Position numbers and translations under genes: made by a program
Shown here: positions 24,969 through 36,525 of the stretch, piece by piece
Layout: each line of letters begins with the position of its first letter
How positions within the stretch are numbered: the first letter of the stretch is position 1
Origin: Camarhynchus parvulus
Taxonomy: Eukaryota; Chordata; Aves; Passeriformes; Thraupidae
Length of the DNA: 64,000 nucleotides
Direction of reading: 5' to 3'
Assembly (NCBI RefSeq): GCF_901933205.1
Contig: NC_044584.1
Coordinates: 16,445,718-16,509,717 of the forward strand
Notes under the pieces: generated by a model
The model's input: the letters and a program-made list of their open reading frames with translations, nothing else
Told to the model about the DNA's origin: nothing
Database searches by the model: none

Positions 24969-25838
24969 TCACCAGCCCCGGTCCTTGATGGCAGATTGTG
25001 GGACCCCGTTGGTACTATCGAACAATCCCGAGTTGGCACTGGTGCCAGCTTGGGTCTGGGAGGCATCCTGCCTATCGCGGATTTTCAGGAGCCAGCCAGT
25101 CACTCCGGGCCCATGGCTCCCAAACATAAACAACGGCCCTTTCCCCGAGAAACAAAAGTCACCAGGCCATGTCCTGGATGGCAAATTGTTGGACTCCGTT
25201 GGCACTATCAAACCAGCCCAACTTGGCACTGGTGCCAGCTTGGGTCTGGGAGGCATTCTGCCTATCGCGGATTTTCAGGAGCCAGTCGGACACTTCGACC
25301 CACAGGCCAAAATCTATAAACAATGGCCTATTCCCTCTGAAACAAAAGTCACCAGGCCCGGTTCCTGATGGCAGATTGTGAGAAAACGTTGGCACTATCA
25401 AACCAGCCTGACTTTGCACTGGGGCCAGCTTTTGTCTGGGAGGCATCCTGCCTATCGCGGATTTTCAGGAGCCAGCCGGACACTCTGGGCCACAGGCACC
25501 CAAATATAAACAACGGCCCTTTCCCTTTGAAATAATTGTCACCAGCCCCGGTTCGGGATTGTAGATTGTAGGACTCCGTTGGCACTATCAAACCAGTCTG
25601 AGTTGGCGCTGGGGCCAGCTTGGGTCTGGGAGGCATCCTGCCTATCGCGGATTTTCAGGAGCCAGCAGGCCACTCCGGGCCTATGGCCCCCAAACATAAA
25701 CAACGGGCCATTCCCTCTGAAACAAAAGTCACCAGGCCATGTTCTTGATGGCAGATTGTAGGACTCCTTTGGCACTATCAAACCAGCCCGAGTTGGCACT
25801 GGTGCCAGCTTGGGTCTGGGAGGCATCCTGCGTATCGC
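24969..25838 (+). repeat. HOR family I, copy 5, partial
   Basis: The first four to five monomers of family I are present and match copy 4. In the fifth unit, where family I reads CAGGTGGCAGCAGGCC, this copy instead reads CAGGAGCCAGACGGCC and all following units belong to family II. The change occurs near 25,838 within one monomer. Confidence 0.78.
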
Positions 25839-26107
25839 GGGTTTTCAGGAGCCAGACGGCCACTGTGGGCCACAGGCACCCAAATATAAATGACGGCCCT
25901 TTCCCTTTGAAATAAAAGTCACCAGCCCTGGATCTGGATGGCAGATTGTAGGACTCCGTTGGCACTATCAAACCAGCCTGAGTTGGCACTGGGGCCAGCT
26001 TGGGTCTGGGAGTCATCCTTCCTATCGCGGATTTTCTGGAGCCAGCCGGCCACTCCGGGACACAGGCACCAAAATAAATCAACGGTGCTTTTCCTTTGAA
26101 ATAAAAG

Positions 26108-29100
26108 TCACCAGCCCCGATTCTGGATGTCTGATTGTAGGACTCCGCTGGCACTATCAAACCAGCCCGAGTTGGCACTGGTGCCAGCTTGGGTCTGGGA
26201 GGCATCCTGCCTATCGCGGATTTTCAGGAGCCAGACGGCCACTGTGGGCCTCAGGCATCCAAATAAAAACAACGGCCCTTTCCCTCTGAAACAAAAGTCA
26301 CCAGGCCAGGTTACAGATGGCAGATTGTAGGACTCCGTTGGCACTATCAAACCAGCCCGAGTTGGCACCGGTGCCAGCTTGGGTCTGGGAGGCACCCCTG
26401 CGTATCGCTGGATTTTCAGGAGCAAGCCGGCCACTTCCGGCCTATGGCCCCCAAACATAAAACAACGGGCCTTTCCCTCTGAAACAAAAACTCACCAGCC
26501 CCGGTCCTGATGGCAGATTGTGGGACTCCGTTGGCACTATCAAAGCAGCATGAGTTGGCACTGGGGCCAGCTGGGGTCTGGGAGGCATCCTGTGTATCGC
26601 CTATTTTCAGGTGCCAGCATGCCACTGCGGGCCTATGGCCCCCAAACATAAACAACGGGCCTTTCCCTCTGAAACAAAACATACCAGCCCCTGTCCTTGA
26701 TGGCAGATTGTGGGACTCCGTTGGCACTATCAAAGCAGCATGAGTTGGCACTGGTGCCAGCTTGGGTCTGGGAGGCAACCTGCGATCGCGGATTTTCAGC
26801 AGCCAGACGGCCACTCGGCCTATGGCCCCCAAACATAAACAAGTACCTTTTCCCCGAGAAACAAACGTCACCAGGCCATGTTCTTGATGGCAGATTGTAG
26901 GACTCTGTTGGCACTATCAAACCAGCCCGACTTGGCACTGGTGCCAGCTTGGGTCTGGGAGGCATCCTGCCTATCGCGGATTTTCAGGAGCCGGCCGGCC
27001 ACTCCGGACCTATGGCCCCCAAACATAAACAATGGGCCTTTCACTCTGAAACAAAAGCCACCAGCCCCGGTCCTTGATGGCAGATTGTGGGACTCCGTTG
27101 GCACTATCAAACCAGGCGGAGTTGGCACTGGTGCCAGCTTGGGTCTGGGAGGCATCCTGCGTATCCCAAATTTTCAGGAGCCAGCCGGCCACTCCGGGCC
27201 TATGGCCCCCAAACATAAACAATGGGCCTTTCCCTCTGAAACAAAAGTCACCAGGCCATGTTCTTGATGGCAGATTGTGGGACTCCTTTGGCACTATCAA
27301 ACCAGCCTGAGTTGGCACTGGGGCCAGCTTGGGTCTGGGAGTCATCCTGCCTATCGCGGATTTTCTGGAGCCAGCCGCCCACTCCGGGCCACAGGCACCA
27401 AAATAAAAAACAACGGCGTTTTTCCTTTGAAATAAAAGTCACCAGCCCCGATTCTGGATGTCTGATTGTAGGACTCCGTTGGCACTATCAAACCAGCCCG
27501 ACTTGGCACTGGTGCCAGCTTGGGTCTGGGAGGCATCCTGCGACGCTGATTTTCAGGAGCCAGCCGGCACCACCGGGCCTATGGCCCCCAAACATAAACA
27601 ATGGGCCTTTCCTCTGAAACAAAACTCACCAGCCCCAGTCCTTGATGGCAGATTGTGGGACTCCGTTGGTACTATCAAACCAGCCCGAGTTGGCACTGGG
27701 GCCAGCTTGGGTCTGGGAGGCATCCTGCATCGCCATTTTCAGGAGGCAGGCGGCCACTCGGGCCTATGGCCCCCAAACATAAAAAACGGGCCTTTCCCTC
27801 TGAAACAAAAGTCACCAGCCCCGGTCCTTGATGGCAGATTGTGGGACTCCGTTGGCACTATCAAACAAGTCTTAGTTGGCACTGGTGCCAGCTTGGGTCT
27901 GGGAGGCATCCTGCGTTTCAGGGATTTTCAGGAGCCAGCCGGCCACTCGGGCCTATGGCCCCCAAACATAAACAACGGGCCTTTCCCTCTGAAACAAAAC
28001 TCACCAGCCCCGGTCCTTGATGGCAGATTGTGGGACTCCGTTGGCACTATCAAACCAGGCCGAGTTGGCACTGGGGCCAGCTTGGGTCTGGGAGGCATCC
28101 TGCGTATCGCGGATTTTCAGGAGCGAGCCGGCCACTCCGGCCTATGGCCCCCAAACATAAACAATGGGCCTTTCCCTCTGAAACAAAAGTCACCAGCCCC
28201 GGTCCTTGATGGCAGATTGTGGGACTCCGTTGGTACTATCAAACCAGCCCGAGATGGCACTGGTGCCAGCTTGGGTCTGGGAGGCATCCTGCGTGTCGCC
28301 TATTTTCAGCAGCCAGCCGGCCACCCCGGGCCTATGGCCCCAAACATAACAATGGGCCTTTCCATCTGAAACAAAAATCACCAGCCCCGGTCCTTGATGG
28401 CAGATTGTGGGACTCCGTTGGCACTATCAAACCAGCCTGAGTTGGCACTGGGGCCAGCATGGGTCTGGGAGGCATCCCGCCTATCGAGGATTTTTAAGGA
28501 GTCAGCCAGCCACTGTGGGCCTAAGGCCCCCAAATATAAAAAACGGCCTTTCCCTTTGAAATAAAAGTCACCAGCCCCGGTTCTGGATGGCAGATTGTGG
28601 GACTCCCTTGGCACTATCAAACCAGACCGAGTTGGTACTGGTGCCAGCTTGGGTCTGGGAGGCATCCTGCCTATCGCGGATTTTCAGGAGCCAGCCGGCC
28701 ATTTCGGGCCCATGCCCCCAAACATAAAGAATGGGCCTTTCCCTCTGAAACAAAACTCGCCAGCCTCGGTCCTTGAAGGCAGATTGTGGGACTCCGTTGG
28801 CACTATCAAAGAAGTCTGAGTTGGCACTGGTGCCAGCTTGGGTCTGGGAGGCATCCTGGGTCTCGCGATTTTCAGGAGCCAGCCGGCCACTCGGGCCTAT
28901 GGCCCCCAAACATAAACAACGGGCCTTTCCCTCTGAAACAAAACTCGCCAGCCCCGGTCCTTGATGGCAGATTGTGGGACTCCGTTGGCACTATCAAACC
29001 AGCCCGACTTGGCACTGGTGCCAGCTTGGGTCTGGGAGGCATCCTGCCTATCGCGGATTTTCAGGAGCCAGCTGGCCACTCTGGACCTATGGCCCCCAAA

Positions 29101-31411
29101 CATAAACAACGGGCCTTACCCTCTGAAACAAAAGTCACCAGCCCCGGTATTGATGGCAGATTGTGGGACTCCGTTGGCACTATCAAACCGGTCCGAGTTG
29201 GCACTGGTGCCAGCTTGGGTCTGGGAGGTATCCTGCTTATCGCCGATTTTCAGGAGCCAGCCGGCCACTCCGGGCCTATGGCCCCCAAACATAAACAACG
29301 GGCCTTTCCCTGACAAACAAAAGTCACCAGGCCATGTTCTTGATGGCAGATTGTGGGATTCCTTTGGTACTATCAAACCAGCCTGAGTTGGCACTGGGGC
29401 CAGCTTGGGTCTGGGAGTCATCCTGCATATCGCGGATTTTCTGGAGCCAGCCGGCCACTCCGGGCCACAGGCACCCAAATAAAAACAACGGCGCTTTTCC
29501 TTTGAAATAAAAGTCACCAGCCCCGATTCTGGATATCTGATTGTAGGACTCCGTAGGCACTATCAAACCAGCCCGAGTTGGCACTGGTGCCAGCTTGGGT
29601 CTGGGAGGCATCCTGCGTACCGCGGATTTTCAGGAGCGAGCCGGCCACTCCGGGCCTATGGCCCCCAAACATAAACAATGGGCCTTTCCCTCTGAAACAA
29701 AACTCACCAGCCCCGGTCCTTGATGGCAGATTGTGGGACTCCGTTGGTACTATCAAACCAGCCCGAGTTGGCACTGGGGCCAGCTTGGGTCTGGGAGGCA
29801 TCCGGCGTGTCGCCTATTTTCAGGAGGCAGCAGGCCACTCCGGGCCTATGGCCCCCAAATATAAATAATGGGCCTTTCCATCTGAAACAAAACTCACCAG
29901 CCCCGGACCTTGATGGCAGACTGTGGGACTCCGTTGGCACTATCAAAGCAGAGAAAGTTGGCACTGGTGCCAGCTTGGGTCTGGGAGGCATCCTGCGTAT
30001 CGCCTATTTACAGAAGCCAGCCGGCCACTCCGGGCCACATACCCCCAAACACAAACAACGGGCCTTTCCATTTGAAATAAAAGTCACCAGGCCATGTCCT
30101 TGATGGCAGATTGTGGGACTCCGTTGGTACTATCAAACCAGCCTGAGTTGGCACTGGTGCCAGCTTGGGTCTGGGAGGCATCCTGCCTATCGCGGATTTT
30201 CAGGAGCCAGCCGGCCACTCCGGGCCACAGGCACCCAAATATAAACAACGGCGCTTTTCCTTTGAAATAGAAGTCACCAGCCCCGATTCTGGATGTCTGA
30301 TTGTAGGACTTCGTTGGCACTATCAAACCAGCCCGAGTTGGCACTGGTGCCAGCTTGGGTCTGGGAGGCATCCTGCGTACCGCGGATTTTCAGGAGCGAG
30401 CCGGCCACTTCCGGCCTATGGCCCCCAAACATAAAAAACGGGCCTTTTCCTCTGAAACAAAACTCACCAGCCACGGTCCTTGATGGCAGATTGTGGGACT
30501 CCGTTGGAACTATCAAAGCAGCATGAGTTGGCACTGGTGCCAGCTTGGGTCTGGGAGGCATCCTGCGTATCGCCGATTTTCAGGAGCCAGCCGGCCACTC
30601 CGGGCCTATGGCCCCCAAACATAACAAGGACCTTTTCCCCGAGAAACAAACGTCACCAGGCCATGTTCTTGATGGCAAATTGTAGGACTCCGTTGGCACT
30701 ATCAAACCAGCCCGACTTGGCACTGGTGCCAGCTTGGGTCTGGGAGTCATCCTGCCTATCGCGGATTTTCAGGAGCCAGCCGGCCACTCCGGGCCTATGG
30801 CCCCCAAACATAATCAACGGGCCTTTCCCTGACAAACAAAAGTCACCAGGCCATGTTCTTGATGGCAGATTGTGGGACTCCTTTGGCACTATCAAAACAG
30901 CCTGAGTTGGCACTGGTGCCAGCTTGGGTCTGGGAGTCATCCCGCCTATCGCGGATTTTCTGGAGCCAGCCGGCCAATCCGGGCCACAGGCACCCAAACA
31001 AAAACAACGGCGCTTTTCCTTTGAAATAAAAGTCACCAGCCCCGATTCTGCATGTCTGATTGTAGGACTCCGTTGGCACTATCAAACCAGCCCGAGTTGG
31101 CACTGGGGCCAGCTTGAGTCTGGGAGGCATCCTGCCTATCGCGGATTTTCAGGAGCCAGCCGGCCACTCCGGGCCTATGGCCCCCAAACATAAACAACGG
31201 ACCTTTCCCTGACAAACAAAAGTCACCAGGCCTTGTTCTTGATGGCAGATTGTGGGACTCCTTTGGCACTATCAAACCAGCCTGAGTTGGCACTGGGGCC
31301 AGCTTGGGTCTGGGAGTCATCCTTCCTATCGCGGATTTTCTGGAGCCAGCCGGCCACTACGGGACACAGGCACCAAAATAAATCAACGGAGCTTTTCCTT
31401 TGAAATAGAAG
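26108..31411 (+). repeat. HOR family II, copy 1 (28 monomers, 5,304 bp)
   Basis: This block begins at a monomer marked by CAGGCCAGGTTACAGATGG (26,304 onward), which recurs 5,304 bp and then 5,114 bp further on. Other markers in register are the CATACCAGCCCCTGTCC unit (26,680) and the AAGTACCTTTTCCCCGAG unit (26,840). The stretch 26.4-28.4 kb has many small indels compared with copy 2. Confidence 0.8.
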
Positions 31412-34400
31412 TCACCAGCCCCGATTCTGGATGTCTGATTGTAGGACTCCGTTGGCACTATCAAACCAGCCCGAGTTGGCACTGGTGCCAGCTTGGGTCT
31501 GGGAGGCATCCTGCCTATCGCGGATTTTCAGGAGCCAGACGGCCACTGTGGGCCTCAGGCATCCAAATAAAAACAACGGCCCTTTCCCTCTGAAACAAAA
31601 GTCACCAGGCCAGGTTACAGATGGCAGATTGTAGGACTCCGTTGGCACTATCAAACCAGCCCGAGTTGGCACCGGTGCCAGCTTGGGTCTGGGAGGCACC
31701 CTGCGTATCGCGGATTTTCAGGAGCAAGCCGGCCACTTCCGGCCTATGGCCCCCAAACATAAACAACGGGCCTTTCCCTCTGAAACAAAACTCACCAGCC
31801 CCGGTCCTTGATGGCAGATTGTGGGACTCCGTTGGCACTATCAAAGCAGCATGAGTTGGCACTGGGGCCAGCTGGGGTCTGGGAGGCATCCTGTGTATCG
31901 CCTATTTTCAGGTGCCAGCATGCCACTGCGGGCCTGTGGCCCCCAAACATAAACAACGGGCCTTTCCCTCTGAAACAAAACATACCAGCCCCTGTCCTTG
32001 ATGGCAGATTGTGGGACTCCGTTGGCACTATCAAAGCAGCATGAGTTGGCACTGGTGCCAGCTTGGGTCTGGGAGGCAACCTGCGTATCGCGGATTTTCA
32101 GCAGCCAGACGGCCACTCCGGGCCTATGGCCCCCAAACATAAACAAGTACCTTTTCCCCGAGAAACAAACGTCACCAGGCCATGTTCTTGATGGCAGATT
32201 GTAGGACTCTGTTGGCACTATCAAACCAGCCCGACTTGGCACTGGTGCCAGCTTGGGTCTGGGAGGCATCCTGCCTATCGCGGATTTTCAGGAGCCGGCC
32301 GGCCACTCCGGACCTATGGCCCCCAAACATAAACAATGGGCCTTTCACTCTGAAACAAAAGCCACCAGCCCCGGTCCTTGATGGCAGATTGTGGGACTCC
32401 GTTGGCACTATCAAACCAGGCGGAATTGGCACTGGTGCCAGCTTGGGTCTGGGAGGCATCCTGCGTATCCCAAATTTTCAGGAGCCAGCCGGCCACTCCG
32501 GGCCTATGGCCCCCAAACATAAACAATGGGCCTTTCCCTCTGAAACAAAAGTCACCAGGCCATGTTCTTGATGGCAGATTGTAGGACTCCTTTGGCACTA
32601 TCAAACCAGCCTGAGTTGGCACTGGGGCCAGCTTGGGTCTGGGAGTCATCCCGCCTATCGCGGATTTTCTGGAGCCAGCCGGCCACTCCGGGCCACAGGC
32701 ACCCAAATAAAAACAACGGCGCTTTACCTTTGAAATAAAAGTCACCAGCCCCGATTCTGGATGTCTGATTGTAGGACTCCGTTGGCACTATCAAACCAGC
32801 CCGACTTGGCACTGGTGCCAGCTTGGGTCTGGGAGGCATCCTGCGTACCGCGGATTTTCAGAAGCCAGCCGGCCACTCCGGGCCTATGGCCCCCAAACAT
32901 AAACAATGGGCCTTTCCCTCTGAAACAAAACTCACCAGCCCCGGTCCTTGATGGCAGATTGTGGGACTCCGTTGGTAGTATCAAACCATCCCGAGTTGGC
33001 ACTGGGGCCAGCTTGGGTCTGGGAGGCATCCTGCGTGTCGCCTATTTTCAGGAGGCAGGAGGCCACTCCGGGCCTATGGCCCCCAAACATAAAAATGGGC
33101 CTTTCCATCTGAAACAAAAGTCACCAGCCCCGGTCCTTGATGGCAGATTGTGGGACTCCGTTGGCACTATCAAACAAGTCTTAGTTGGCACTGGTGCCAG
33201 CTTGGGTCTGGGAGGCATCCTGGGTTTCGCGGATTTTCAGGAGCCAGCCGGCCACTCCGGGCCTATGGCCCCCAAACATAAACAACGGGCCTTTCCCTCT
33301 GAAACAAAACTCGCAAGCCCCGGTCCTTGATGGCAGATTGTGGGACTCCGTTGGCACTATCAAACCAGGCAGAGTTGGCACTGGGGCCAGCTTGGGTCTG
33401 GGAGGCATCCTGCCTATCGCGGATTTTCAGGAGCGAGCCGGCCACTCCGGGCCTATGGCCCCCAAACATAAACAATGGGCCTTTCCCTCTGAAACAAAAG
33501 TCACCAGCCCCGGTCCTTGATGGCAGATTGTGGGACTCCGTTGGTACTATCAAACCAGCCCGAGATGGCACTGGTGCCAGCTTGGGTCTGGGAGGCATCC
33601 TGCGTGTCGCCTATTTTCAGCAGGCAGCAGGCCACTCCGGGCCTATGGCCCCCAATCATAACAATGGGCCTTTCCATCTGAAACAAAACTCACCAGCCCC
33701 GGTCCTTGATGGCAGATTGTGGGACTCCGTTGGCACTATCAAACCAGCCTGAGTTGGCACTGGGGCCAGCATGGGTCTGGGAGGCATCCCGCCTATCGAG
33801 GATTTTAAGGAGTCAGCCAGCCACTGTGGGCCACAGGCACCCAAATATAAAAACGGCGCTTTCCCTTTGAAATAAAAGTCACCAGCCCCGGTTCTGGATG
33901 GCAGATTGTGGGACTCCCTTGGCACTATCAAACCAGACCGAGTTGGTACTGGTGCCAGCTTGGGTCTGGGAGGCATCCTGCCTATCGCGGATTTTCAGGA
34001 GCCAGCCGGCCATTTCGGGCCCATGCCCCCAAACATAAAGAATGGGCCTTTCCCTCTGAAACAAAACTCGCCAGCCTCGGTCCTTGAAGGCAGATTGTGG
34101 GACTCCGTTGGCACTATCAAAGAAGTCTGAGTTGGCACTGGTGCCAGCTTGGGTCTGGGAGGCATCCTGGGTCTCGCGGATTTTCAGGAGCCAGCCGGCC
34201 ACTCCGGGCCTATGGCCCCCAAACATAAACAACGGGCCTTTCCCTCTGAAACAAAACTCACCAGCCCCGGTCCTTGATGGCAGATTGTGGGACTCCGTTG
34301 GCACTATCAAACCAGCCCGACTTGGCACTGGTGCCAGCTTGGGTCTGGGAGGCATCCTGCCTATCGCGGATTTTCAGGAGCCAGCTGGCCACTCTGGACC

Positions 34401-36525
34401 TATGGCCCCCAAACATAAACAACGGGCCTTACCCTCTGAAACAAAAGTCACCAGCCCCGGTATTGATGGCAGATTGTGGGACTCCGTTGGCACTATCAAA
34501 CCGGTCCGAGTTGGCACTGGTGCCAGCTTGGGTCTGGGAGGTATCCTGCTTATCGCCGATTTTCAGGAGCCAGCCGGCCACTCCGGGCCTATGGCCCCCA
34601 AACATAAACAACGGGCCTTTCCCTGACAAACAAAAGTCACCAGGCCATGTTCTTGATGGCAGATTGTGGGATTCCTTTGGTACTATCAAACCAGCCTGAG
34701 TTGGCACTGGGGCCAGCTTGGGTCTGGGAGTCATCCTGCATATCGCGGATTTTCTGGAGCCAGCCGGCCACTCCGGGCCACAGGCACCCAAATAAAAACA
34801 ACGGCGCTTTTCCTTTGAAATAAAAGTCACCAGCCCCGATTCTGGATGTCTGATTGTAGGACTCCGTAGGCACTATCAAACCAGCCCGAGTTGGCACTGG
34901 TGCCAGCTTGGGTCTGGGAGGCATCCTGCGTATCGCGGATTTTCAGGAGCGAGCCGGCCACTCGGGCCTATGGCCCCCAAACATAAACAACGGGCCTTTC
35001 CCTCTGAAACAAAACTCACCAGCCCCGGTCCTTGATGGCAGATTGTGGGACTCCGTTGGTACTATCAAACCAGCCCGAGTTGGCACTGGGGCCAGCTTGG
35101 GTCTGGGAGGCATCCGCGTATCGCGTATTTTCAGGAGGCAGCCGGCCACTCCGGGCCTATGGCCCCAAATATAAATAATGGGCCTTTCCATCTGAAACAA
35201 AACTCACCAGCCCCGGACCTTGATGGCAGATTGTGGGACTCCGTTGGCACTATCAAAGCAGCGTGAGTTGGCACTGGTGCCAGCTTGGGTCTGGGAGGCA
35301 TCCTGCGTATCGCCTATTTTCAGGAGCCAGCCGGCCACTCCGGGCCACATACCCCCAAACACAAACAACGGGCCTTTCCATTTGAAATAAAAGTCACCAG
35401 GCCATGTCCTTGATGGCAGATTGTGGGACTCCGTTGGTACTATCAAACCAGCCTGAGTTGGCACTGGTGCCAGCTTGGGTCTGGGAGGCATCCTGCCTAT
35501 CGCGGATTTTCAGGAGCCAGCCGGCCACTCCGGGCCACAGGCACCCAAATATAAACAACGGGCCTTTCCTTTGAAATAAAAGTTACCAGCCCCGGTTCTT
35601 GATGGCAGATTGTGGGACTCCGTTGGCACTATCAAACCAGCCCGAGTTGGCACTGGTGCCAGCTTGGGTCTGGGAGGCATCCTGCGTACCGCGGATTTTC
35701 AGGAGCGAGCCGGCCACTTCCGGCCTATGGCCCCCAAACATAAACAACGGGCCTTTTCCTCTGAAACAAAACTCACCAGCCCCGGTCCTTGATGGCAGAT
35801 TGTGGGACTCCGTTGGCACTATCAAACCAGCATGAGTTGGCACTGGTGCCAGCTTGGGTCTGGGAGGCATCCTGCGTATCGCGATTTTCAGGAGCCAGCC
35901 GGCCACTCCGGGCCTATGGCCCCCAAACATAAACAAGGACCTTTTCCCCGAGAAACAAACGTCACCAGGCCATGTTCTTGATGGCAGATTGTAGGACTCC
36001 GTTGGCACTATCAAACCAGCCCGACTTGGCACTGGTGCCAGCTTGGGTCTGGGAGGCATCCTGCCTATCGCGGATTTTCTGGAGCCAGCCGGCCACTCCG
36101 GGCCACAGGCACCCAAACATAAACAACGGGCCTTTTCCTTTGAAATAAAAGTCACCAGCCCCGATTCTGATGTCAGATTGTAGGACTCCGTTGGCACTAT
36201 CAAACCAGCCCGAGTTGGCACTGGGGCCAGCTTGAGTCTGGGAGGCATCCTGCCTATCGCGGATTTTCAGGAGCCAGCCGGCCACTCCGGGCCTATGGCC
36301 CCAAACATAAACAACGGACCTTTCCCTGACAAACAAAAGTCACCAGGCCTTGTTCTTGATGGCAGATTGTGGGACTCCTTTGGCACTATCAAACCAGCCT
36401 GAGTTGGCACTGGGGCCAGCTTGGGTCTGGGAGTCATCCTTCCTATCGCGGATTTTCTGGAGCCAGCCGGCCACTCCGGGACACAGGCACCAAAATAAAT
36501 AACGGGTTTTCCTTTGAAATAAAAG
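31412..36525 (+). repeat. HOR family II, copy 2 (27 monomers, 5,114 bp)
   Basis: The markers of copy 1 recur in the same order: the GTTACAGATGG unit near 31,612, the CATACCAGCCCC unit near 31,980 and the AAGTACCTTTTCCCCGAG unit near 32,145. The block is one monomer shorter than copy 1. Alignment over 31.4-34.7 kb is almost gap-free at the monomer level, which makes this copy the best reference for family II. Confidence 0.82.

Noticed and set aside
27458..28369. 303-codon plus-strand open frame, and similar ones of 253 and 284 codons at 9,482-10,243 and 21,243-22,097
   Set aside because: Their translations are the satellite monomer read in rotating frames. They depend on small indels, have no homology I recognise, and overlap equally long frames on the other strand.
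30309..30317. CTTCGTTGG, matching the first nine bases of the CENP-B box; the usual monomer has CTCCGTTGG
   Set aside because: The required CGGG in the second half is absent (CACTATCA follows), and the complete T in TTCG occurs in this rare unit only. It does not meet the essential CENP-B box positions.
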